A stretch of DNA of 6,015 nucleotides, taken from Thermoplasmata archaeon. Its GTDB lineage: Archaea > Thermoplasmatota > Thermoplasmata > Thermoplasmatales > Thermoplasmataceae. Positions 1-5,628 of the stretch are shown piece after piece; position 1 is the stretch's first letter, and each line of letters starts with the position of its first letter. The stretch is taken from assembly GCA_021833045.1 (NCBI GenBank), contig JAKBGP010000144.1:1-6015 (forward strand), in the 5' to 3' direction. The translations under genes were made by a program, and so were the position numbers. Below the pieces are notes generated by a model. It was not told the origin of the DNA and searched no databases. It worked only from the letters and a program-made list of their open reading frames with translations.

Positions 1-100
1 AGTTTGCTATTTTAATTAGATTTTTAACTTTATTATGTTAATACTTTTAGTTACATAAAAATTTTAGATCTTACTTTTACCGGAAGTAAAATTATTTATA

Positions 101-131
101 TTGTTAACAATATTGATAACATATTGTTATC
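101..131. promoter_or_regulatory. Tandem palindromes, candidate operator upstream of nrdJ
   Basis: Two inverted repeats sit almost side by side: the perfect 10-bp palindrome TTGTTAACAA (101-110) and GATAACA-TAT-TGTTATC (115-131, 7-bp arms, 3-nt spacer). Both share the half-site core (T)GTTA(A/T)C, and another GTTAAC occurs at 182-187. Their centres are about 17-18 bp apart. The shared half-sites suggest a dimeric DNA-binding protein. The sequence does not match the NrdR box as I know it, so no regulator is named. Confidence 0.4.
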
Positions 132-158
132 TTATTAAAAATTGATTTGGTGATTAAA

Positions 159-224
159 ATGATATTAAAATTGCTATTAGAGTTAACATTAAAATTAAAT
201 ATAAACACAACATCTAATTTGTAA
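159..224 (+). CDS. Possible 21-codon leader peptide ORF overlapping the nrdJ start
   Basis: An ATG at 159 opens a 21-codon frame ending with TAA at 222-224, so its stop shares one base with the reductase ATG (TAATG). GGTGAT at 149-154 is complementary to the archaeal 16S rRNA 3' end (AUCACC) and lies at a suitable distance. The predicted peptide is rich in leucine (7 of 21 residues), lysine and asparagine. A small translated leader could couple translation to nrdJ. Against it, the region is very AT-rich so a short ORF is cheap by chance, and a TATA box inside this ORF suggests that nrdJ can be transcribed without it. Confidence 0.25.
   Translation: MILKLLLELTLKLNINTTSNL
195..205 (+). promoter_or_regulatory. 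TATA box of nrdJ
   Basis: TTAAATATAAA is centred about 24-25 nt before the ATG at 224. Archaeal TATA boxes lie about 25 nt before the transcription start, so the mRNA would begin at or next to the ATG. No Shine-Dalgarno sequence precedes that ATG, which fits leaderless translation. Confidence 0.55.
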
Positions 225-2575
225 TGATAAAATCAATCAAAAAAAGAGACGGAAAGATTGAGGATTTCGATCAAACAAAAATATCACGGGCAATCTACAA
301 GGCAATGCTTTCACTGAAGTTTGGAAATATGCGAGACGCAGAAATCTTAGCTGATAAAGTTGTAAAAGAATTGAGTGCAAGAAAAGAGATCCCAACAGTA
401 GAAAATATACAGGATACTGTTGAATCAGTTCTTATGGAAACACAAATAGATGGAAGAAAATTCAATGAAGTTGCAAAGGCTTACATTCTATATAGGGAAA
501 AGAGAAGATTCATCAGAGAAGAAAAGGAAAGACTAGGTGTAAAAGATGATCTTAAGTTAACGCTAAATGCTGTAAAGGTACTTGAGGCAAGATATTTACT
601 AAAAGATGAGGAAGGAAAAATTATAGAAACTCCGGATCAGATGTTCAGGAGAGTTGCAAATCACGTTGGAGTTATTGACGCACTTTATGATTATGCTAAT
701 TTCCAGAAAAAAGGAACGGTAAGGGAAGATGGGAAGAAGATATCAAATCTTCTAAACACACAGATTGAAGTTTTGGAAAGGGGCTTCAATGAGCTTGTAA
801 ACGATGGGGTATTAAAAGGTACATTCGGACAGTTCATGGATTTCATATACACAAAGCCAACCATCGCAGAGGACACAATAGAAAAATTCCACAAAATGAT
901 GAAGAGTCTGGAATATGTTCCAAACTCACCAACCATGATGAATGCTGGTGCAAGACTGGGTCAGCTTTCAGCATGTTTCGTGCTCCCGGTTGGAGACAGT
1001 ATAGAAGAAATTTTTGAAGCAGTGAAACAGACAGCAGAAATACATAAGTCTGGAGGAGGTACAGGGTTTTCGTTTTCAAGACTGAGAAATAAGGATGATA
1101 TTGTTGGTTCCACAAAGGGAGTTGCATCAGGCCCTGTTTCTTTCATGAAAATTTTCGATACGACCACTGAAGTCATTAAACAGGGTGGAAAAAGAAGAGG
1201 AGCCAACATGGGAATCCTCAGATATGATCATCCAGATATAATGGAATTTATCACCAGCAAGGACTCTGAAAACACCATTCTTAAAAATTTCAACATTTCA
1301 GTTGGAATGGAGGATGAGTTCTTCGAAAAACTTGACAGTGATGGATATGTTGATCTCAAGAATCCAAAAACTGGAAAGGTTGTATCAAGAATAAAGGCAA
1401 GAACGATGTGGGATTCCATAATAACTCACGCCTGGAAAACAGCAGATCCTGGGTTAATTTTCCTCGATGAAATAAACAGGGCAAATCCAGTAAAAAATAT
1501 AGCAGATATAGAGGCAACAAACCCATGTGGTGAACAGCCTCTTATGCCATATGAATCATGCAATCTGGGTTCAATAAATCTGGCTAAGTTCGTTAAGGAG
1601 GACAACACAATTGACTGGGATAGACTCAGGGAAACAGTCCATATGTCAACAAGATTCCTTGATAACGTTGTGGATGCAAACAACTTCCCTGTCAGGCAGA
1701 TTAAGGAAATGACAAGGAAAACAAGGAAGATTGGGCTTGGAATAATGGGCTTTGCAGATATGCTCATCATGCTTGGCGTTCCATATGACAGCGAGGAGGC
1801 ATTGAAGATAGCTGAGAATGTAATGAGTTTCCTTGATTTGGAATCACACAAGGAATCTCAGAATCTTGCCATTGAAAGGGGAGTTTTCCCGGGATGGTAT
1901 GGTTCTGAATATGAAAAGGAAGACATACTTATGAGAAACTCTACTACCACAACAATCGCACCAACAGGCACAATATCTATTATAGCTGGCTGTTCATCAT
2001 CAATAGAACCACTTTTTGCCATAGCATTTATGAGGCATGTATTGAATGGTCAGGAGTTAATAGAAGTAAATCCTTTGTTTGAGGAGATAATGAAAAAGAG
2101 AAATCTATACTCTGAGAAATTGATGCAGGACGTTGCAACAACTGGAAATCTTTCAAAGATAGACCTTCCAGAAGATCTTAAGAGGCTTTTCAAAACTGCC
2201 CATGAAATTGATCCAGAATGGCATGTACTTATGCAGGCAACATTCCAGAAATATTGTGATTCAGGTGTATCAAAGACCATAAATTTGCCTAACGATGCAA
2301 CACCAGAAGATATTGGTAAAGCTTACAGGCTGGCCAAGGACCTACACTGCAAGGGAATAACTGTGTACAGAGACAGAAGCAAAACAGAACAGGTTCTCTA
2401 TTCTGGAACATCAGGCAAGAAGGAAGAAGCATCAAAAGAAGAGAAGAAGGAAAAAATCGCCATTATAGAAAAGATGACTTCTGAAGGAAAGGAAAGAAAG
2501 AAAATGGATACGAAATACCTCAGACTCGAGGCCACGTTCGATCCAGCATGTCCTGATGGAAAGTGCGATAAGTAG
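224..2575 (+). CDS. nrdJ: Class II (adenosylcobalamin-dependent) ribonucleoside-diphosphate reductase
   Basis: Reduces ribonucleotides to deoxyribonucleotides for DNA synthesis, using adenosylcobalamin to generate a cysteine thiyl radical; cytosolic. The 783 residues begin with an ATP-cone allosteric domain (about 1-95, opening with a basic KKRDG segment). The ten-stranded catalytic barrel follows. Visible catalytic residues are redox Cys251 (SACFV), the NPCGE motif with Asn433, radical Cys435 and Glu437, the second redox Cys446 eleven residues later (ESCNLGSINL), and the phosphate-binding PTGTIS at 580-585. The Cys435/Cys446 spacing equals that of Thermotoga maritima NrdJ (322/333). After about residue 725 comes a Lys/Glu-rich linker, then a C-terminal CPDGKC (Cys776/Cys781), probably the thiol shuttle that re-reduces the active-site disulfide. 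Class II is inferred from overall similarity, and no small radical-generating subunit or activase gene lies nearby. The ATG at 224 is supported by the TATA box. The stop overlaps the next gene's GTG. Confidence 0.95.
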   Translation: MIKSIKKRDGKIEDFDQTKISRAIYKAMLSLKFGNMRDAEILADKVVKELSARKEIPTVENIQDTVESVLMETQIDGRKFNEVAKAYILYREKRRFIREEKERLGVKDDLKLTLNAVKVLEARYLLKDEEGKIIETPDQMFRRVANHVGVIDALYDYANFQKKGTVREDGKKISNLLNTQIEVLERGFNELVNDGVLKGTFGQFMDFIYTKPTIAEDTIEKFHKMMKSLEYVPNSPTMMNAGARLGQLSACFVLPVGDSIEEIFEAVKQTAEIHKSGGGTGFSFSRLRNKDDIVGSTKGVASGPVSFMKIFDTTTEVIKQGGKRRGANMGILRYDHPDIMEFITSKDSENTILKNFNISVGMEDEFFEKLDSDGYVDLKNPKTGKVVSRIKARTMWDSIITHAWKTADPGLIFLDEINRANPVKNIADIEATNPCGEQPLMPYESCNLGSINLAKFVKEDNTIDWDRLRETVHMSTRFLDNVVDANNFPVRQIKEMTRKTRKIGLGIMGFADMLIMLGVPYDSEEALKIAENVMSFLDLESHKESQNLAIERGVFPGWYGSEYEKEDILMRNSTTTTIAPTGTISIIAGCSSSIEPLFAIAFMRHVLNGQELIEVNPLFEEIMKKRNLYSEKLMQDVATTGNLSKIDLPEDLKRLFKTAHEIDPEWHVLMQATFQKYCDSGVSKTINLPNDATPEDIGKAYRLAKDLHCKGITVYRDRSKTEQVLYSGTSGKKEEASKEEKKEKIAIIEKMTSEGKERKKMDTKYLRLEATFDPACPDGKCDK

Positions 2576-2886
2576 TGGGCTTTCAGGAGATTAAGGAGGA
2601 GGTAATATCTAGAAAACTCCTCAATTATTCAGAGGAAATATATTCATCAAAACCATTAATCAATGAGATGCTTATAGGCCTGTCAAGAAAGAATCTATTT
2701 CTCACCGCTGTTAGAGATTACAGTAACAATTTTAATGTCAGAGAATTTGCAATTTTCCTTGAATCGCTTCTGGAGGGAAAGGGAAACGAAGATCAAAAGA
2801 AGTTTTATTACGAAGAAAATTTTGATGAGATAATAAAGTTATCAATAGAATGGATAAAAACGAACACAAATAAAAACAGTCTTTGA
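2575..2886 (+). CDS. Hypothetical protein translationally coupled to nrdJ
   Basis: I do not recognise this 103-residue protein. It begins with GTG, whose first base is the last base of the nrdJ stop codon (TAGTG), so it is almost certainly co-transcribed and probably translated by ribosomes finishing nrdJ. It is charged, with many Glu, Lys and Asn, has no cysteine, no signal peptide and no membrane segment, and looks mostly helical, consistent with a small soluble protein. The acidic stretch around residues 66-86 (EGKGNEDQKKFYYEENFDE) and the C-terminal WIKTNTNKNSL tail are not motifs I can assign. The tight coupling suggests a link to nucleotide reduction or simply shared expression. That is inference from position only. 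Confidence 0.7.
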   Translation: MGFQEIKEEVISRKLLNYSEEIYSSKPLINEMLIGLSRKNLFLTAVRDYSNNFNVREFAIFLESLLEGKGNEDQKKFYYEENFDEIIKLSIEWIKTNTNKNSL

Positions 2887-2908
2887 AAAATCATAATCGA
2901 TGTAAAAA

Positions 2909-2921
2909 GAAAATCTTATTA
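2909..2921 (+). promoter_or_regulatory. Weak TATA-like element before the 2944 gene
   Basis: An A-rich stretch followed by TCTTATTAG is centred about 27 nt before the TTG at 2944. The 57-nt gap after the previous gene and the absence of a Shine-Dalgarno sequence before the TTG suggest separate, leaderless transcription. The match to a TATA consensus is poor. Confidence 0.3.
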
Positions 2922-2943
2922 GCGCAAAACTCATTTATCTGTA

Positions 2944-3429
2944 TTGGCAATAGAATCATTCCTAAACAGTAATGTCACAGTGGTGTATGATGGCAACATG
3001 ACCCGCCTAGTATGTACTCTTCTTACATATGATGACATGGGCGTAATGGTAGCATATAGAAATCACAAGTTATTCATCCCGTGGAGATTCATTGAGGAAA
3101 TTAGGGACGTAACAGAGCAGGACAGAATTGAAGACTCAAACAAATTGAAAGAAGAAACAAAGAAAAAGACAAATCCAGTAATTATTTTTTCAATAACAAC
3201 ATTGTTTATTGGTGGATTGGTTACATATCTCGCATATACTTTCCTGAGCCAGATACCGCAGTATGGGTTTCAGAGGGGAATTACAGCGGCAATTGCATCG
3301 CCAATTATAGTGGTTGGAATACTGGGTACATTCCTGGCAATTTTTGCAGGAAAGGGAAAAATAGCAACAGTCTTATCAATGGTGTCTGTAATCGCCGTAG
3401 TAGTAATACTGATATTTTTTGGTTCGTGA
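2944..3429 (+). CDS. Membrane protein with an N-terminal Sm-like/SH3-like domain and three helices
   Basis: The 161-residue product has two parts. Residues about 8-56 alternate hydrophobic and polar positions in a way typical of a small beta-barrel: a VTVVYDGN strand-turn, then LLTYDDMGVMVAY, then KLFIPWRFIEEI. This resembles the Sm1/Sm2 layout of Lsm/Hfq-type domains (a DG turn, a YDD turn, and a closing IP..xI..I strand). A charged linker follows (about 57-77, rich in Glu and Lys). Three hydrophobic helices follow at about 78-101, 113-135 and 139-160. The gene starts with TTG; no better in-frame start is nearby, and later Met codons (residues 19 and 32) would remove the barrel. It probably presents the small domain at the cytoplasmic membrane face. 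The function is unknown, and the Sm-like call is a pattern judgement, not a database match. Confidence 0.75.
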   Translation: MAIESFLNSNVTVVYDGNMTRLVCTLLTYDDMGVMVAYRNHKLFIPWRFIEEIRDVTEQDRIEDSNKLKEETKKKTNPVIIFSITTLFIGGLVTYLAYTFLSQIPQYGFQRGITAAIASPIIVVGILGTFLAIFAGKGKIATVLSMVSVIAVVVILIFFGS

Positions 3430-3444
3430 AAATATGAATATTTT
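3429..3444. terminator. Symmetric terminator-like palindrome between convergent genes
   Basis: AAAATAT-GA-ATATTTT has 7-bp arms with a 2-nt centre. It fills the 16-nt gap between two convergent stop codons and overlaps the last base of the left one. It gives a U-rich run on transcripts from either side, as expected for archaeal U-tract termination. The 2-nt centre makes a tight RNA hairpin unlikely, so the T-runs are the likelier signal. Confidence 0.45.
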
Positions 3445-3445
3445 A

Positions 3446-4150
3446 TTAAGAAGTTTCAGGATTTTTAAGATTTTTCAACCCGTAAGTTGAAAATGCATAA
3501 ACTATCATGAAGAAAATAATGAAGAAAGGCAGTATTAATATCTCGTCTATGGGTTTCACAGTTTCTATGTACCAGAATGCTGAAAATGAAAAAAGGAGTG
3601 ATGAAACAACCACCTTCATTATTGCCTGCTTGATCTTCCTTATCTGTGACCTTAGTATTATGGAGAAAACTATTACAATCCCAATTCCAAGAAATATTCC
3701 GTAGGCAGTGGAAGAATAACTTTCTGGATAGAGTCCAACAAGAACAATAGCAGCCTCAAAAGCTTCTATAACACCAGCTGTGTATGCTGTAAGGGAAACT
3801 CCAGAATCTGATGGCTCTTCTTTATGGGACTTTGGAAAGCTTTTCAGATACTGGAATTTCATGGATCTTTTGGCACTCTTTGCCAGTCTTTGTGCGAAAT
3901 ACAGTAATAAGGTTGCAGAAACCAGTCTTACATAAATTAGAGGAAGTAGTGAAATTGCACTCCCTATAAAGGCCGTTGGAATGAGAACGGTGATTACACC
4001 AAGAGTTGCAGCAAGCAATGGAATATTGCTTTTAGCATCAACAGCTAGGGACATTGAAATTGCAGACGCTTCTGACATCTCCAGTACTATTATACCTGTT
4101 GCCGCAAGAAATATGGCAGGATCAAAGTATGACACGTTGCAGCATTGCAT
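3446..4150 (-). CDS. Polytopic membrane protein with duplicated ExxE motifs, possible cation transporter
   Basis: The 234-residue protein is almost entirely hydrophobic, with helices at about 11-36, 43-66, 67-90, 119-140, 148-168, 174-196 and 201-222. A basic, hydrophilic loop (about 91-118) separates two halves. The first helix of each half carries a membrane-embedded ExxE motif: Glu24/Glu27 (LEMSEAS) and Glu129/Glu132 (IEAFEAAIV). Paired acidic motifs in repeated three-helix units are known in cation carriers such as the FTR1 iron permeases (REGxE) and the UPF0016/GDT1 family (ExGD). I recall archaeal proteins of this type grouped as COG4280 but cannot verify that. A cation transport role is therefore inferred. 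The start could instead be GTG at codon 6 (4135-4133), which lies about 24 nt from a good TATA box and would remove the odd MQCCN N-terminus. The gene is divergent from the small Cys-rich gene. Confidence 0.8.
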   Translation of the reverse strand: MQCCNVSYFDPAIFLAATGIIVLEMSEASAISMSLAVDAKSNIPLLAATLGVITVLIPTAFIGSAISLLPLIYVRLVSATLLLYFAQRLAKSAKRSMKFQYLKSFPKSHKEEPSDSGVSLTAYTAGVIEAFEAAIVLVGLYPESYSSTAYGIFLGIGIVIVFSIILRSQIRKIKQAIMKVVVSSLLFSFSAFWYIETVKPIDEILILPFFIIFFMIVYAFSTYGLKNLKNPETS

Positions 4151-4152
4151 TC

Positions 4153-4171
4153 AAATTATAAAGTTTTTATG
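4153..4171. promoter_or_regulatory. Back-to-back divergent TATA boxes
   Basis: On the minus strand TTTATAAT (4162-4155) lies about 24 nt from the GTG at 4135 of the membrane-protein gene. On the plus strand TTTTTATG (4164-4171) lies about 25 nt before the ATG at 4193 of the Cys-rich gene. The two boxes are adjacent, so one bound regulator could control both genes. No Shine-Dalgarno sequence precedes either start. Confidence 0.45.
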
Positions 4172-4192
4172 TTACTACACCATAACAACCTA

Positions 4193-4312
4193 ATGTGTTC
4201 TGATTGTTTCGAGGAGCAGTGTAAATGTGAATACTGCGTGGAATACAGGCATCAGCAGGCATGTCCCGTATGCGGCCACCTTGTATTTCTTGACTGCTGC
4301 CAGGGATTTTAG
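4193..4312 (+). CDS. Tiny cysteine-rich, probably metal-binding protein (39 aa)
   Basis: A 39-codon frame from ATG 4193 to TAG 4310-4312 encodes a protein with nine cysteines at residues 2, 5, 10, 12, 15, 24, 27, 35 and 36, and histidines at 20 and 29. They form CxxC, CxCxxC, a zinc-knuckle-like CPVCGH and a CC pair near the C-terminus. Such density and spacing in a random frame is very unlikely, and the frame has a plausible TATA box 25 nt upstream with leaderless spacing. An in-frame ATG at 4169 would add eight residues (MLLHHNNL) but would overlap the TATA box. The protein has no membrane segment and is probably cytosolic, binding zinc, iron or another thiophilic metal. It is transcribed divergently from a possible cation transporter, suggesting metal storage, delivery or sensing. 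I do not recognise a named family. Confidence 0.7.
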   Translation: MCSDCFEEQCKCEYCVEYRHQQACPVCGHLVFLDCCQGF

Positions 4313-4431
4313 GGAAAGAAATGGAACAGTGAGTTAGTATTATTGAAGTAATACACATGGAGATTTAACTGGGAAGTAAAAATCAGTGATAAAAGAGAAA
4401 AATTATATTTCTAATCTTAAATCATCCATGG
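4313..4431. other. Intergenic region with a small hairpin and the channel promoter
   Basis: About 25 nt after the Cys-rich gene lies the hairpin GTATTA-TTGAAG-TAATAC (4337-4354, 6-bp stem). It is not followed by a T-run, so its role as a terminator is doubtful. ATTATATTT (4402-4410) is a good TATA box about 26 nt before the channel start. No further gene is seen. Confidence 0.45.
4402..4410 (+). promoter_or_regulatory. TATA box of the potassium channel gene
   Basis: ATTATATTT, preceded by the purine-rich AAAAGAGAAAA (a possible BRE), is centred about 26 nt before the TTG at 4432. This places the transcription start at or next to that codon and supports leaderless initiation there. An ATG at 4428 is out of frame and reaches a stop after three codons. 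Confidence 0.5.
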
Positions 4432-5460
4432 TTGGTTGACCTACAGACATTCATATTAAGGGTAAAGAAGGCATTAAAGCACAATATAGGTAAAACCATA
4501 ATTATTGCGGCATTTGTGCTATTATACAGTGTATTCTCTGAATATTACATAGAGAACCCTATTGCAAACTCTGGCATTCACTCACTTTTTCAGTCCCTTT
4601 GGTGGACTATGCAAACAGTTACTACAGTTGGATATGGGGACGTCACAATTGTTGGATTTATGGGAAAATTAAATGCCATATTCATAATGATTATTGGTGT
4701 AGGAAGTTTCAGTTTATTACTTGTATCCATAGGCGCTGAGCTTGTGGATGCTAAGCTTCTCAAGAGATTTGGAGAGGTGCGAACAAAAATGAAGGATCAT
4801 GTAATTATATGTAATTATTCAGAAAAGCAGGCAGACATAATTGAAGTCATAATGAGGGACAAAAATCCGTTTATAGTGCTGGGACAGGACCCACCCGAAA
4901 AGGAAAAAGAAAATATGGAATTTGTGAAGGGAAACCCTCTGGACTATAAGGATCTGAAGAGGGCTGGTATAGAAAATAGTCATACAGCAATAATATTCCC
5001 GAATGAGAAATATGGTTCGGAGAATTCACTGGCTGTAGATGCAGAATCAATTCTTATAGTGATGACAGTTAAAAAATTAAATCCTGAAATTAACACAATT
5101 GTGGAACTGATCAATAAATCAAGTAGAGAGCATGCCAGAGAATCAGGTGCGGACGAAATTATTGTTAGAGGGGAAATGAGTTCATCAGCGATTATTAAAT
5201 TGATAAATAATCCAGGATCGTGGAAGTTCATTTCTGAGATATTTTCTAAGTCTGACAGCATGGACTTTATGGAAACCAGGGAAGATGATTATAAGGGAAA
5301 AAGCTACAGGGAACTATATAAAATGGTCGAAAATGAATGGAGAAAAATAATCGCCATTAGGAAGGGTGATGAATACCTGTTGAGGCCTGAGGAGGACTCT
5401 ATATATCAGGGAGAATCACTCATTATTCTGGAGAAATCAAAGAAAACAATCAAAAATTAA
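4432..5460 (+). CDS. Two-helix potassium channel with RCK (TrkA-N/TrkA-C) domains, MthK-like
   Basis: Forms a tetrameric K+-selective pore in the cytoplasmic membrane, gated by ligand binding to cytoplasmic RCK domains. In the 342 residues, helix 1 spans about 20-40, the pore helix about 50-62, the selectivity filter TTVGYGD 64-70, and helix 2 about 79-103. The RCK N-lobe (Rossmann-like) starts at about 121 with HVIICNYSEKQ. It lacks the canonical GxGxxG, as does MthK, where the equivalent stretch is GWSES as I recall it, so NAD binding is unlikely. ESGADEII (about 237-244) matches the AGADQVI-type segment of RCK domains. The C-lobe (TrkA-C) covers about 255-336. Length is close to MthK (336 aa). 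The TTG start is supported by a TATA box, and the nearby ATG is out of frame. Met120 marks a possible internal start. The gating ligand cannot be read from sequence. Confidence 0.93.
   Translation: MVDLQTFILRVKKALKHNIGKTIIIAAFVLLYSVFSEYYIENPIANSGIHSLFQSLWWTMQTVTTVGYGDVTIVGFMGKLNAIFIMIIGVGSFSLLLVSIGAELVDAKLLKRFGEVRTKMKDHVIICNYSEKQADIIEVIMRDKNPFIVLGQDPPEKEKENMEFVKGNPLDYKDLKRAGIENSHTAIIFPNEKYGSENSLAVDAESILIVMTVKKLNPEINTIVELINKSSREHARESGADEIIVRGEMSSSAIIKLINNPGSWKFISEIFSKSDSMDFMETREDDYKGKSYRELYKMVENEWRKIIAIRKGDEYLLRPEEDSIYQGESLIILEKSKKTIKN
4774..4791 (+). promoter_or_regulatory. Internal ribosome binding site and ATG for a free RCK subunit
   Basis: GAGGTG (4774-4779) matches the archaeal Shine-Dalgarno consensus and precedes an in-frame ATG at 4789-4791 (Met120) by nine bases. 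Met120 lies directly before the RCK N-lobe. In MthK an internal start at Met107, in the same position, yields separate RCK subunits that complete the octameric gating ring. Initiation here would give a 223-residue soluble RCK protein. This is inferred by analogy. Confidence 0.5.
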
Positions 5461-5466
5461 ATAAGG
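5456..5466 (+). promoter_or_regulatory. Candidate TATA box of tRNA-Leu, overlapping the channel stop codon
   Basis: ATTAAATAAGG contains the TAA stop of the channel gene (5458-5460) and is centred about 31 nt before the tRNA 5' end. A short palindrome, TGCAA-CA-TTGCA (5469-5480), lies between box and tRNA. The spacing would require a short 5' leader removed by RNase P. Confidence 0.35.
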
Positions 5467-5491
5467 TTTGCAACATTGCAGTAAAAAAGGA

Positions 5492-5576
5492 GCAGAGGTT
5501 GTCGAGATTGGTCAAAGGCGCCAGATTGAGGGTCTGGTTTCGTAGGGATACGAGGGTTCAAATCCCTCCCTCTGCA
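5492..5576 (+). tRNA. tRNA-Leu (anticodon GAG)
   Basis: A class II tRNA folds completely. The acceptor stem is GCAGAGG (5492-5498) with CCTCTGC (5569-5575) and discriminator A5576. The D stem is GTC/GGC (5501-5503, 5517-5519). The anticodon stem is CCAGA/TCTGG (5521-5525, 5533-5537) around loop TTGAGGG with anticodon GAG at 5528-5530. A long variable arm has GTA-GGGA-TAC (5542-5551). The T stem is GAGGG/CCCTC (5552-5556, 5564-5568) with loop TTCAAAT. It decodes CUC and CUU. No intron is present. CCA is not encoded (CTAG follows), so it is added by the CCA-adding enzyme. Confidence 0.97.
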
Positions 5577-5628
5577 CTAGTATTAAAGTATAGGTTATGG
5601 AGTTGAGTTCATATCTGATCCTGTTGGA

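Larger units (their letters stand above)
1..223. other. AT-rich intergenic region upstream of the ribonucleotide reductase
   Basis: No long reading frame exists on either strand here. The stretch holds an imperfect inverted repeat around 71-91 (TTTTAC/GTAAAA at 75-80 and 86-91, overlapping TTACTT/AAGTAA at 71-76 and 84-89), two clear palindromes at 101-131, a possible 21-codon ORF at 159-224, and a TATA-like box at 195-205. The first inverted repeat could be the end of an upstream transcript. The others lie where operators of the reductase would be expected. Roles are inferred from position only. Confidence 0.6.

Noticed and set aside
101..131. NrdR boxes
   Set aside because: The palindromes do not match the acaCwAtATaTwGtgt-type consensus, and their 17-18 bp centre spacing differs from the usual paired NrdR boxes.
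153..195. Repeated ATTAAAAT at 153, 164 and 188
   Set aside because: Irregular spacing and very low complexity make these expected by chance in such AT-rich DNA.
1..223. Cobalamin riboswitch ahead of the B12-dependent reductase
   Set aside because: The upstream region is AT-rich and simple, with none of the conserved B12-box-like segments, and the TATA box implies a leaderless mRNA.
224..2575. Intein or frameshift in the reductase
   Set aside because: The reading frame is continuous, catalytic motifs have normal spacing, and no insertion with intein splice-site residues was seen.
2595..2603. Strong Shine-Dalgarno-like GGAGGAGGT inside the gene at 2575
   Set aside because: No ATG, GTG or TTG follows at a usable distance. 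The sequence is explained by Lys-Glu-Glu-Val codons, and the TAGTG overlap gives a better start.
3981..4193. Plus-strand 70-codon frame opposite the membrane-protein gene
   Set aside because: It lies antisense to a clearly coding membrane protein, has no promoter or ribosome site, and its sequence shows only the reverse image of that gene's codons.
4428..4439. ATG just before the channel start
   Set aside because: It is out of frame with the channel and meets TGA after three codons.
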